DNA of 64,000 nucleotides from Alysiella filiformis. GTDB taxonomy: Bacteria > Pseudomonadota > Gammaproteobacteria > Burkholderiales > Neisseriaceae. Below the pieces are notes generated by a model. That model saw nothing but the letters and a program-made list of their open reading frames with translations. It made no database searches and was not told the DNA's origin. Position 1 is the stretch's first letter; each line of letters starts with the position of its first letter. The DNA is taken from assembly GCF_014054525.1 (NCBI RefSeq), contig NZ_CP059564.1, positions 1,126,357 through 1,190,356 on the forward strand. Direction: 5' to 3'. Of this stretch, positions 17,404-25,097 are shown piece after piece. The position numbers and the translations under genes were made by a program.

Positions 17404-18252
17404 ATGGACACACAATCCAATCCATTAAGCCGCCTATTCAACCGACTTTCAGGCAGCAGCGTTCCCGACAACATCAATCAACTCAACGACATTTTGCGCC
17501 AATCGCATGCCCAAAATTTGATAGACAGCGAAACCCTATCTCGCCTAGAAAAAATATTAAAATTCAATGAAATGCACGTTCGTGATGTGATGATAAGCCG
17601 CGCCCAAATGGACGTGATGAAAAGCACCGACAGCATGGAGCGCGTCATCGCCTATGCGGTGGACACGGCGCATTCGCGTTTCCCCGTGATTGCCGATGAC
17701 AAAGACCATGTGATTGGCATTTTGCACGCCAAAGATTTGCTCAAATCCATGCTCAATCCCGAGCAGTTTAAATTGGAAAACATCGTTCGCCCAGCCGTGT
17801 TTGTGCCAGAGGGTAAGCCATTGAATATTTTGTTAAAAGAATTTCAAGAGCAGCACAATCACATGGCGATTGTGGTTGATGAATACGGTGGCATTTCGGG
17901 CTTGGTTACGTTTGAAGATTTGATTGAAGAAATCGTGGGCAAAATTGAAGATGAATTTGACGCAACCGATGGTGGCGAGATTGTTGCCGTGTCTGCCGAG
18001 CGTTGGCACATTAAGGCGAAAACGGAAATTGACGCGATTAATCAACATTTTGGCACCGATTTCAGCACCGAAGAAGTGGACACCATAGGCGGTTTGGTGA
18101 TACACGAATTGGGGCATTTGCCTGTGCGTGGCGAAAAAGTGGTGTTGGGCGATTTGCAATTTACCGTGGCGCGTGCCGACAATCGCCGTTTGCACACGCT
18201 TATGGCAACGCGCTTGAAAGAAAGCAAACCGAAAGACGAAACATCGGAATAA
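17404..18252 (+). CDS. corC: CorC/YbeX-type CBS-domain protein
   Basis: A 282-residue cytosolic protein of the HlyC/CorC family, linked to magnesium/cobalt efflux and, as YbeX, to ribosome metabolism. Two CBS domains cover about 60-185 (MISRAQMDVMKSTDSMERVI; then DEYGGISGLVTFEDLIEEIV), followed by the CorC/HlyC C-terminal domain (DTIGGLVIHELGHLPVRGEK). ATG 17404 is chosen because the residues upstream of it only translate a DUS region. An incomplete DUS in frame gives RLSGSS. Confidence 0.92.
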   Translation: MDTQSNPLSRLFNRLSGSSVPDNINQLNDILRQSHAQNLIDSETLSRLEKILKFNEMHVRDVMISRAQMDVMKSTDSMERVIAYAVDTAHSRFPVIADDKDHVIGILHAKDLLKSMLNPEQFKLENIVRPAVFVPEGKPLNILLKEFQEQHNHMAIVVDEYGGISGLVTFEDLIEEIVGKIEDEFDATDGGEIVAVSAERWHIKAKTEIDAINQHFGTDFSTEEVDTIGGLVIHELGHLPVRGEKVVLGDLQFTVARADNRRLHTLMATRLKESKPKDETSE

Positions 18253-18324
18253 ATGCGAATTTTTGCTTTTGGCGACACGGTTTTGATTTTTGTCGCGTAC
18301 GTTCAGGCAGCCTGAAAAAAACAT

Positions 18325-18353
18325 TTGGCGATTGCGGCAAATTTTTGTATAAT
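18325..18353 (+). promoter_or_regulatory. Strong sigma-70 promoter for the candidate small RNA
   Basis: TTGGCG (18325-18330), a 17-bp spacer and TATAAT (18348-18353). The predicted start is near 18360. No protein-coding gene follows on this strand before lepB, which is convergent. Confidence 0.65.
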
Positions 18354-18359
18354 CCACCA

Positions 18360-18453
18360 CAGATTCAGCCGCAACCCGCCCATACCCCTGCGGCTGAATT
18401 TAGACCCCACGAAGGACACCGCCAACCCCTTCTTCGTGGGGTCGCCTGTTTTC
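18360..18453 (+). ncRNA. Candidate structured small RNA with two C-rich loops
   Basis: Immediately after the promoter come two near-perfect hairpins. Stem 1 pairs ATTCAGCCGCA (18363-18373) with TGCGGCTGAAT (18389-18399) around the loop ACCCGCCCATACCCC. Stem 2 pairs GACCCCACGAAG (18403-18414) with CTTCGTGGGGTC (18432-18443) around GACACCGCCAACCCCTT. TGTTTTC follows, then a DUS. There is no reading frame of note. Both loops carry runs of C that could pair with G-rich ribosome binding sites, as is known for other loop-acting small RNAs. The layout recalls Neisseria two-hairpin trans-acting RNAs, but I cannot claim homology. Confidence 0.55.
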
Positions 18454-18522
18454 AGGCAGCCTGAAATGCGTCTGCCACAAAAAAACGGAACATTTTGCGT
18501 GATGCAATGTTCCGTTTTTGGT

Positions 18523-19539
18523 TTATTGAATGCTTTTGCCAATGCGTCCCATATTGCCAAAATTCATCCAAATAAAGAATGCCTTACCCACAATCAGATG
18601 GTCGTCCACAAAGCCCCAGTAGCGGCTGTCTGCGCTGTTGTCGCGGTTGTCGCCCATGGCAAAATATTTGCCTTCTGGCACTTTGCAACGGAACGCGCTG
18701 CCATCTTGGGCAAATTCGCAATGTTGCTGCCAATCGTTGCTGAAACCACGCGCCGACAATTCGTGTTGGTAGGCGTTGAAAGTTTGTGGTTCAATGGATA
18801 AAGCGTCTGCCACTTTCAAAACTTCAAACGATTTATCGGCAAAAGCTGCCTGAAAACGTTGGGCTTCGCGCATGGTTTGTGGGTGGGTGTCATCGGGATA
18901 TTGGTGGGTGTCCAACAAATTGTCTTGTTCGGTTTGTCCGTTTACGGTTAGGATTTTGTCTTTGTATTCAACAACATCGCCACCTACGCCCACAATGCGT
19001 TTGATGTAATTGGTTTTGGGGTCCACGGGAAAATTGAATACCGCCACATCGCCACGTTGCACCGTGCCTGTGGGAATCAAAACCGTGTTCAACACGGGAA
19101 TGCGTATGCCGTAGGCGAATTTATTGACCAAAATGAAATCGCCCTTAACCAAATTGGGGCGCATGGAGCTGGACGGAATTTGAAACGGCTCGGCAACAAA
19201 GGTACGCAGCACAAACACCACCGCAATAATGGGAAAAAAGCCCGACATGTAATCGCGGAAATGGTTGTTATCCAAAATGTTTTTGTCTTTTTTGCCGATT
19301 TTTGCCCAAGCCCACACGGCACCTGTAAACAGGGTAAAGCTCAACAAAACGGCGGTAAAGCTCCACGACAAAATCATGGACAGCACACCAAATATGCCAA
19401 CCATAACAAGCAGATAACCCCATTGTAATACCGAACCCCATTCGCCATCGCTGTTGCGTTGCTTGCTGCCTGTAAACAGCATGACAATCCCCACAATAAT
19501 GGCACCAATGGCGGCATAGCCTATTGTATTCAATTCCAA
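18523..19539 (-). CDS. lepB: Signal peptidase I
   Basis: LepB cleaves signal peptides of exported proteins at the periplasmic face of the inner membrane. The catalytic serine is S125 in QIPSSSMRPNL and the general-base lysine is K180 in NYIKRIVG; the GDNRDNSADSRYWGFV box is near the C-terminus. Several hydrophobic segments form the N-terminal anchor. I start at TTG 19539 because AGGA lies eight bases upstream and the result is 338 residues, as in Neisseria. An ATG at 19599 would add 20 residues that translate a DUS. It is not linked to rnc here. Confidence 0.93.
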   Translation of the reverse strand: MELNTIGYAAIGAIIVGIVMLFTGSKQRNSDGEWGSVLQWGYLLVMVGIFGVLSMILSWSFTAVLLSFTLFTGAVWAWAKIGKKDKNILDNNHFRDYMSGFFPIIAVVFVLRTFVAEPFQIPSSSMRPNLVKGDFILVNKFAYGIRIPVLNTVLIPTGTVQRGDVAVFNFPVDPKTNYIKRIVGVGGDVVEYKDKILTVNGQTEQDNLLDTHQYPDDTHPQTMREAQRFQAAFADKSFEVLKVADALSIEPQTFNAYQHELSARGFSNDWQQHCEFAQDGSAFRCKVPEGKYFAMGDNRDNSADSRYWGFVDDHLIVGKAFFIWMNFGNMGRIGKSIQ

Positions 19540-19631
19540 AATGATTTTCCTATTCTGTTGCAAATGGGTTTCAGGCAGCCTGAAACGCAAAAAATGCATT
19601 ATTTTAACCGATTTTGCGGCAAATTGCTGGC

Positions 19632-20195
19632 TTATGGATTCACAATCAGTTGGCGCAAATCAAAACCTTGCTCACGCGCCGTTTGCAGATAATCTTGCAA
19701 CACGCGCTCGTCCAATTTCGGCGAACGCGACAAAACCCACAAATACTGGCGATTGGGCGTGCCAATCAAAACGGTTTGATAATCCGTGTCCAAGCGCAAA
19801 ATCCAATAATCGCCGCGCCCAATCGGCAACCAACGCAATATTTTCGGCAAAAACGACACTTTCAACTGGCTACCACCTTGATTTTGCAGCCACGCTTTGC
19901 CCACCGATTGCGCCACATCGCCATTGGCTTGGCGACAGGAATTGATGATTTGCACGGTATTGTCCGCTTGCAAAGTGTAATGGGCTTGAACATCGCCAAG
20001 GCATTTTTCCTGATAAATCAAGGGTAAACGCGCAATTTCGTGCCAAGTTCCCATATAACGCGCCACATCAATCTTTGCAACTGATTGAACCGATTGCGGT
20101 TTTTGTGGTGCGCTGGCGGTGGGCGTTTGGGCGAAACTGGGGGCAATCATCAAACTCAATAAACATGATAATAAAGTATTTTTGGGGATTTTCAT
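19632..20195 (-). CDS. blc: Bacterial lipocalin (Blc-like)
   Basis: A 187-residue exported lipocalin. The signal peptide covers about residues 1-22 (LLSCLLSLMIAPSFA); cleavage after AQ suggests a soluble periplasmic product, since I see no clear lipobox. The lipocalin G-x-W motif is in YMGTWHEIARLPLIYQ, and the SPKLDERVLQDYLQTAREQGFD tail is typical of Blc. These proteins bind lysophospholipids or fatty acids in membrane maintenance. The start at 20195 gives the signal peptide directly; longer frames upstream translate DUS sequence. Confidence 0.88.
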   Translation of the reverse strand: MKIPKNTLLSCLLSLMIAPSFAQTPTASAPQKPQSVQSVAKIDVARYMGTWHEIARLPLIYQEKCLGDVQAHYTLQADNTVQIINSCRQANGDVAQSVGKAWLQNQGGSQLKVSFLPKILRWLPIGRGDYWILRLDTDYQTVLIGTPNRQYLWVLSRSPKLDERVLQDYLQTAREQGFDLRQLIVNP

Positions 20196-20342
20196 GATTA
20201 ACCTTTGTTTTTCATTGGAAAAAATCTTTTCAGGCTGTCTGAACAAAATCGCGTGTGTATGCGGTTGATTTCGCAGATTAAACGCTCGGTTTTTTGAATG
20301 TTGGTTTCCATGATTTTTTGTTTCAGGCTGCCTGAAAAATGT

Positions 20343-20366
20343 AGGTCGGATACGAAGATCCGACCT
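20343..20366 (-). terminator. AGGTCGGAT palindrome after the protease cassette
   Basis: AGGTCGGAT-ACGAAG-ATCCGACCT forms a perfect 9-bp hairpin 16 bp after the stop of the 173-residue gene. It is followed leftward by a palindromic DUS. It may terminate the cassette or mark the border of the insertion. Confidence 0.45.
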
Positions 20367-20381
20367 CATAATATAACCAAA

Positions 20382-20903
20382 TTAAATAAAATTTATTTCA
20401 ATCTTCTTTAATAGTTTTCTTGTAATAATTAAATCACCATTTTCATATTCTTTAACTAAATTCTTTTCTATAAGGAAGCTTATACCATAATCAATTTGTT
20501 GGCGTGAGACATCATTATCTTCCATAAGTTGATATAATTGTTCTTTCACAATTTTGTATGTAAATTTCTCTTGCTCAAATATATTAAAAAATATTTCAAG
20601 CTCTGATGGAACCTTTGTTACTGTAATGGGTGATATTATATACAAAACAAGCATTATAAAAAAACCACTAAAAACCTCAATTTGGAATAGCTCTTTTAGA
20701 TTTTTAGTAATTTCTGAAGATAGAATCAATTGCTCTAAAACTTTTTGAAATGTCACTTCTTTTTCTATTACAGCTAACTGTGCACCAAAACCATCTAAAT
20801 TATTAAATGAGCTAGTTTTAGGTGGCGAAGTAAGTATTTCAAATAATTCAGTATCTTCTGATGATTGCCAACTGATAGTAAAATTAATATTTTGATATGA
20901 CAT
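20382..20903 (-). CDS. Unknown 173-residue partner of the HExxH protein
   Basis: I do not recognise this protein. The first half is polar. Residues about 78-97 are strongly hydrophobic (VFSGFFIMLVLYIISPITV) and may insert in the membrane. The C-terminal 50 residues (DVSRQQIDYGISFLIEKNLV, then KEYENGDLIITRKLLKKI) have the helix-helix-wing pattern of a winged helix. It starts 11 bp after the stop of the 686-residue gene and must be cotranscribed with it. Base composition is as AT-rich as its partner and no DUS is present. It could be a regulator, a membrane effector or a substrate of the protease. Confidence 0.5.
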   Translation of the reverse strand: MSYQNINFTISWQSSEDTELFEILTSPPKTSSFNNLDGFGAQLAVIEKEVTFQKVLEQLILSSEITKNLKELFQIEVFSGFFIMLVLYIISPITVTKVPSELEIFFNIFEQEKFTYKIVKEQLYQLMEDNDVSRQQIDYGISFLIEKNLVKEYENGDLIITRKLLKKIEINFI

Positions 20904-20914
20904 AAGATTATCTC

Positions 20915-22975
20915 CTATTTTTCTGGATTATCAAAATTAAAAAAATCTAAAATAGATTTTTTGCCAAATTCTGCACATAAACCTCTAGATGGACTATCAT
21001 TTTCTTCACATGAATCTAAATGTTTAAAAAGCTGATTCATGTCATCATACATAACATATGAATGCTTGTTACAACAATAAATACCATTAGCAGTAGAAAT
21101 ATCACTCAAATTAAGGGACAATATGTTTTTAATCACTTCTGGTGTCTTTAGCATTTCTTGATAAAAATAGTATGGCATATTACCATATCCATCTAAATTA
21201 ATACTATTTAATTCTGTATAAAATCTTATAATTTTCATATAAATGTTTTCATTCTCATCAAAATATTTATTTTCTGGTAATAAAAAGTGAAATAATATAT
21301 CTATTCTTTTATAATCTTGAAAATATTTTTTAAATAAATAAGCGACATTATGCATAATATAGTCATTGTATAAATTCATTATCTCACTAATATTTTTTTC
21401 TGCATTGTATAAATTTTTTTCTAGTATTTTTGCAACTTGTTTAGAAAATTCAAAACAAATAAATTCTGGTGAATTTATATCTGTAATCTTGCTATTGTCA
21501 AAGTAGAAATTTAATTTTTCAGTAACTTGTTCTTGATAATTATTATTATCACATCCTTCAGATTCTTCCAAAGCATCAAAGAATTTATCTTTTAGCAACT
21601 CTGATAGTTTGTTCCCATGTTGGGAAAGAATTTTTTCTACAAAAGTAGATAATTGTTCTTCTATTATTGCTAATTTTTTTTTATCAACTCTTTGACTTTC
21701 ATCTTCTTGTAGTGGTGTTCTTTTAGAAAACATTGCAAAAGCAGATGAGCGAGAAAGAACTCCAATAAATTTGGCATTTTCAACCTCTTGTTCAATCAGT
21801 TCAAAAAGTTTTTCTAAATCTTGAGATAGTAGTATTAAAGCATTAAAAATTTCTACTGGATGCGGTATATCTGTTTTAAGTCCACCATACCGCAAACTAG
21901 CATCAATAATTAAAACAAATACAACAGGGTTTTTCCCACCAAATTTTTTAAATTCATCCCAAGCCAAGTTGTATAAATTATTTTTTGGAATATCAAAATT
22001 TTCTATTCCTAAATGTAATCTTGACATATATACAGCTTGTGCTTCTATCAAATGAATTAGCGTCAATTTATTATCAAAATTTTTTGTTACTTCTAATGCA
22101 ATAGAACAATTTTCTTTAATAGATTGCAAGAACAAATATTTTTCATAATCTGCATTACTATTATCATTATCCAGATATTTGTAGAATGATTCTATAAATC
22201 CAGTATGAATATTAAAGGTAAAACCTTCTTTCAGAAACTTTTCAGTAAATTCAAGCTCTAAATTTTCTATTTCTTGAACTGCCTGTATGTAATTATATAC
22301 AGAACTGTATATATGTTTTTGCATCAAATGAATTGACTCATGATAGTATAGTTCTAAAAATTTAGATAAGAAGGATAACTCTTTATTGTTTTGAAGTATT
22401 CGTTTAGTTATTACAATATCTTCATGTCCTTTGAATCTATCAACAATATGTTTATCCATGTCAATATTAGATATCATATTTAATACTTCAGGAGAAAAAT
22501 TAATATTCGAGCTTGTTAAATGGATATGAGCGTTTAGTTTGTCTTCATCATCCCAAGCTAGTTTTGTTTTTTCTTGGTAATATTTTTTATATAAACTAAT
22601 AATATCAGCAACTTCATTTTCACTAAAATCTGTGTATGGTAATTGCTGTTTAATATATTCTTTCAGCTCCAAAATACAATTTAATTTTTCTGATTCTTCA
22701 GAATATTCATCTGCTGAATAATCCATAACGCCATAATCTAAACAGTTACGGACTGTAATTATATTGTGCCCTTTATTGCATTTTTCATGATTATAGTGAT
22801 AGCATTTGTTGGTGCACATAAATACATTGGGTGAAAATTGACTGCATCCTTCCGCTAATGTACTTCTGATACCAAGTTCACAATCAACTCGTATATTACC
22901 ATTCCAAGACTGCCCCATTGGATTTATCCATCCATTCATATGAGAGCAGGCTTCACATTTATTTAAAAATTTCAT
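20915..22975 (-). CDS. Large Cys-rich HExxH metalloprotease-like protein
   Basis: A 686-residue protein of no family known to me. The N-terminal 80 residues hold a cysteine/histidine cluster (CEACSHMNG, CELGIRS, CSQF, CTNKCYHYNHEKCNKGH) that should bind metal. HESIH at 212-216, inside ELYYHESIHLMQK, is an HExxH zinc-protease motif. EAQAVYMSRL at 311-320 supplies a candidate third ligand glutamate, as in gluzincins. A second Cys/His group (CCNKHSY, then CEEN, LCAEFG) is near the C-terminus. The gene is strongly AT-rich, has a perfect AGGAGG ribosome binding site, and is preceded by a near-consensus promoter with a dyad. A defence or toxin role is possible but not shown. Confidence 0.55.
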   Translation of the reverse strand: MKFLNKCEACSHMNGWINPMGQSWNGNIRVDCELGIRSTLAEGCSQFSPNVFMCTNKCYHYNHEKCNKGHNIITVRNCLDYGVMDYSADEYSEESEKLNCILELKEYIKQQLPYTDFSENEVADIISLYKKYYQEKTKLAWDDEDKLNAHIHLTSSNINFSPEVLNMISNIDMDKHIVDRFKGHEDIVITKRILQNNKELSFLSKFLELYYHESIHLMQKHIYSSVYNYIQAVQEIENLELEFTEKFLKEGFTFNIHTGFIESFYKYLDNDNSNADYEKYLFLQSIKENCSIALEVTKNFDNKLTLIHLIEAQAVYMSRLHLGIENFDIPKNNLYNLAWDEFKKFGGKNPVVFVLIIDASLRYGGLKTDIPHPVEIFNALILLSQDLEKLFELIEQEVENAKFIGVLSRSSAFAMFSKRTPLQEDESQRVDKKKLAIIEEQLSTFVEKILSQHGNKLSELLKDKFFDALEESEGCDNNNYQEQVTEKLNFYFDNSKITDINSPEFICFEFSKQVAKILEKNLYNAEKNISEIMNLYNDYIMHNVAYLFKKYFQDYKRIDILFHFLLPENKYFDENENIYMKIIRFYTELNSINLDGYGNMPYYFYQEMLKTPEVIKNILSLNLSDISTANGIYCCNKHSYVMYDDMNQLFKHLDSCEENDSPSRGLCAEFGKKSILDFFNFDNPEK

Positions 22976-23019
22976 TTTACACCTCCTAATTAATTTAAAA
23001 ATCTAATCCAAACATTCAA

Positions 23020-23048
23020 TTAATACCGTTTATAGGTATTTTTGTCAA
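23020..23048 (-). promoter_or_regulatory. Sigma-70 promoter with built-in dyad before the protease cassette
   Basis: On the minus strand TTGACA (23043-23048) is followed by a 17-bp spacer and TATTAA (23020-23025). AATACC and GGTATT (23022-23027 and 23035-23040) form a dyad with a 7-bp centre that overlaps the -10 box and the spacer. A repressor bound there would block RNA polymerase. Confidence 0.65.
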
Positions 23049-23152
23049 GAAGTTAATTATAAATTCTCCAGAAATGTTCTCGTATTTTTCAAATTATCTA
23101 ACTATTTTTTCAAGCTGTCCGCAAAATGCAAACAGCCTGAAAATCCAATAAA

Positions 23153-24946
23153 TCACTTATCCCCAATCTCCAAAATCGCCAAAAACGCGCTTTGTGGGAT
23201 TTCCACATTGCCCACTTGTTTCATGCGTTTTTTACCCGCCTTTTGTTTTTCCAACAATTTTTTCTTGCGCGTGATGTCGCCGCCATAACATTTCGCCAAA
23301 ACGTTTTTACGCAAGGCTTTCACGTTTTCGCGGGCGATGATTTGTCCGCCAATGGCTGCCTGAACCGCAATGTCAAACATTTGGCGCGGAATCAATTCGC
23401 GCATTTTGCTTGCCAATTCGCGTCCGCGATGCACCGATGTTTGGCGATGCACAATCAAACTCAATGCGTCCACTTTGTCGCCATTGACCATGATGTCCAA
23501 TTTGACCAAATCCGATGGCTGAAATTCTTTAAATTCATAGTCCAATGACGCATAACCGCGCGATGTGGATTTGAGTTTGTCAAAGAAATCCATCACCACT
23601 TCATTCATCGGCAAATCGTAAGTCAGCATGACTTGGCGACCGAGATATTGCATATTGCGTTGCACGCCGCGTTTTTGGTTGCACAAGGTCATCACATTGC
23701 CCACATAATCTTGTGGCACAAGGATTGTGGCGGTGATAATGGGTTCTAAAATCGTGTCTATCGTGCCGATGTCGGGCAGTTTGGACGGATTTTCCACTTC
23801 AATTTTTTCGCCATTTTTCAAAATCACTTCGTAAACCACCGTTGGCGCGGTGGTAATCAAATCCATGTCAAATTCGCGTTCCAAACGCTCTTGCACGATT
23901 TCCAAATGCAACAAACCCAAAAATCCACAACGGAAACCAAATCCCAATGCTTGCGACACTTCGGGTTCAAATTTCAGGCTGGCATCGTTAAGTTGCAATT
24001 TTTCCAGCGCATCGCGCAAGGCTTCGTAATCGTGGCTTTCCACAGGATAAAGTCCTGCAAAAACTTGGCTTTGCACTTCTTTGAAACCTGCAAGCGGTGC
24101 GGCAGCAGGATTGTTTGCCAGCGTAACGGTGTCGCCCACTTTTGCCGAGCCGAGTTCTTTTACGCCTGTAATGAGAAAGCCCACTTCGCCTGCTTTGAGT
24201 TCTTGTTTATTCACAGATTTGGGTGTGAATATGCCCAGTTGCTCCACCTGCGTTTCAGCCAGCGTGGACATGAAACGGACTTTGTCTTTCAATTTAATCG
24301 TGCCGTTTTTCACGCGGATTAACATGACCACGCCCACATAATTGTCAAACCACGAATCAATAATCACGGCTTGCAAAGGCGCGTTTTCATCGCCTTCGGG
24401 CGCGGGGATTTTGGCGACAATCTCTTCCAACACGTCTTCCACGCCCAAACCGCTTTTGGCGGAACAGGTTACTGCGCCCACCGCGTCTATGCCGATGATG
24501 TCTTCAATTTCTTGGGCAACGCGCTCGGGGTCGGCGGCGGGCAAGTCAATTTTGTTTAAAATGGGGACAACTTCCACGCCCAAATCAATGGCGGTGTAGC
24601 AGTTGGCAACGGTTTGTGCTTCCACGCCTTGCGATGCGTCCACCACCAGCAACGCGCCTTCGCAAGCGGAAAGTGAACGCGACACTTCGTAAGAAAAATC
24701 AACGTGTCCGGGGGTGTCAATCAGGTTGAGTTGGTAGGTTTCGCCATTGCGGGCTTTGTAGTTTAAGGCAGCCGTTTGCGCTTTAATCGTGATGCCGCGT
24801 TCTTTTTCAATGTCCATAGAATCAAGGACTTGGGAACTCATTTCGCGCAAATCCAAGCCGCCGCAATATTGGATAAATCGGTCGGCAAGTGTGGATTTGC
24901 CGTGGTCAATGTGGGCGATGATGGAGAAGTTTCTGATGTTTTTCAT
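23153..24946 (-). CDS. lepA: Elongation factor 4 (LepA)
   Basis: A translational GTPase that acts on stalled or back-translocating ribosomes. The 597 residues are normal. G1 is [13 protein letters not shown] at about 11-23, G3 is DTPGHVDF and G4 is NKID. The LepA-specific C-terminal domain ends [20 protein letters not shown]. In many bacteria lepA precedes lepB in an operon; here they are 3.6 kb apart, with the lipocalin and the AT-rich protease cassette between them, so the cassette may have split an ancestral lepA-lepB pair. That is inference. Confidence 0.97.
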   Translation of the reverse strand: MKNIRNFSIIAHIDHGKSTLADRFIQYCGGLDLREMSSQVLDSMDIEKERGITIKAQTAALNYKARNGETYQLNLIDTPGHVDFSYEVSRSLSACEGALLVVDASQGVEAQTVANCYTAIDLGVEVVPILNKIDLPAADPERVAQEIEDIIGIDAVGAVTCSAKSGLGVEDVLEEIVAKIPAPEGDENAPLQAVIIDSWFDNYVGVVMLIRVKNGTIKLKDKVRFMSTLAETQVEQLGIFTPKSVNKQELKAGEVGFLITGVKELGSAKVGDTVTLANNPAAAPLAGFKEVQSQVFAGLYPVESHDYEALRDALEKLQLNDASLKFEPEVSQALGFGFRCGFLGLLHLEIVQERLEREFDMDLITTAPTVVYEVILKNGEKIEVENPSKLPDIGTIDTILEPIITATILVPQDYVGNVMTLCNQKRGVQRNMQYLGRQVMLTYDLPMNEVVMDFFDKLKSTSRGYASLDYEFKEFQPSDLVKLDIMVNGDKVDALSLIVHRQTSVHRGRELASKMRELIPRQMFDIAVQAAIGGQIIARENVKALRKNVLAKCYGGDITRKKKLLEKQKAGKKRMKQVGNVEIPQSAFLAILEIGDK

Positions 24947-25039
24947 GGTCTTGTTTTTGAAATAAAAATTTGTTTGAAAAGAAAAATGCGGTTTTCAGGC
25001 AGCCTGAAAGCGCAAAATGGCGATATTTTAACAGAAAAT

Positions 25040-25082
25040 CAAAAAACTGCCTGAAAAGCGGTAGATTTGCTTTTCAGGCAGC
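25040..25082 (-). terminator. DUS-based terminator of ponA
   Basis: On the minus strand GCTGCCTGAAAAGC and GCTTTTCAGGCAG form a near-perfect 13-bp stem followed by TTTTTTGATTTTC. Confidence 0.75.
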
Positions 25083-25097
25083 CTGAATCAAATGACA

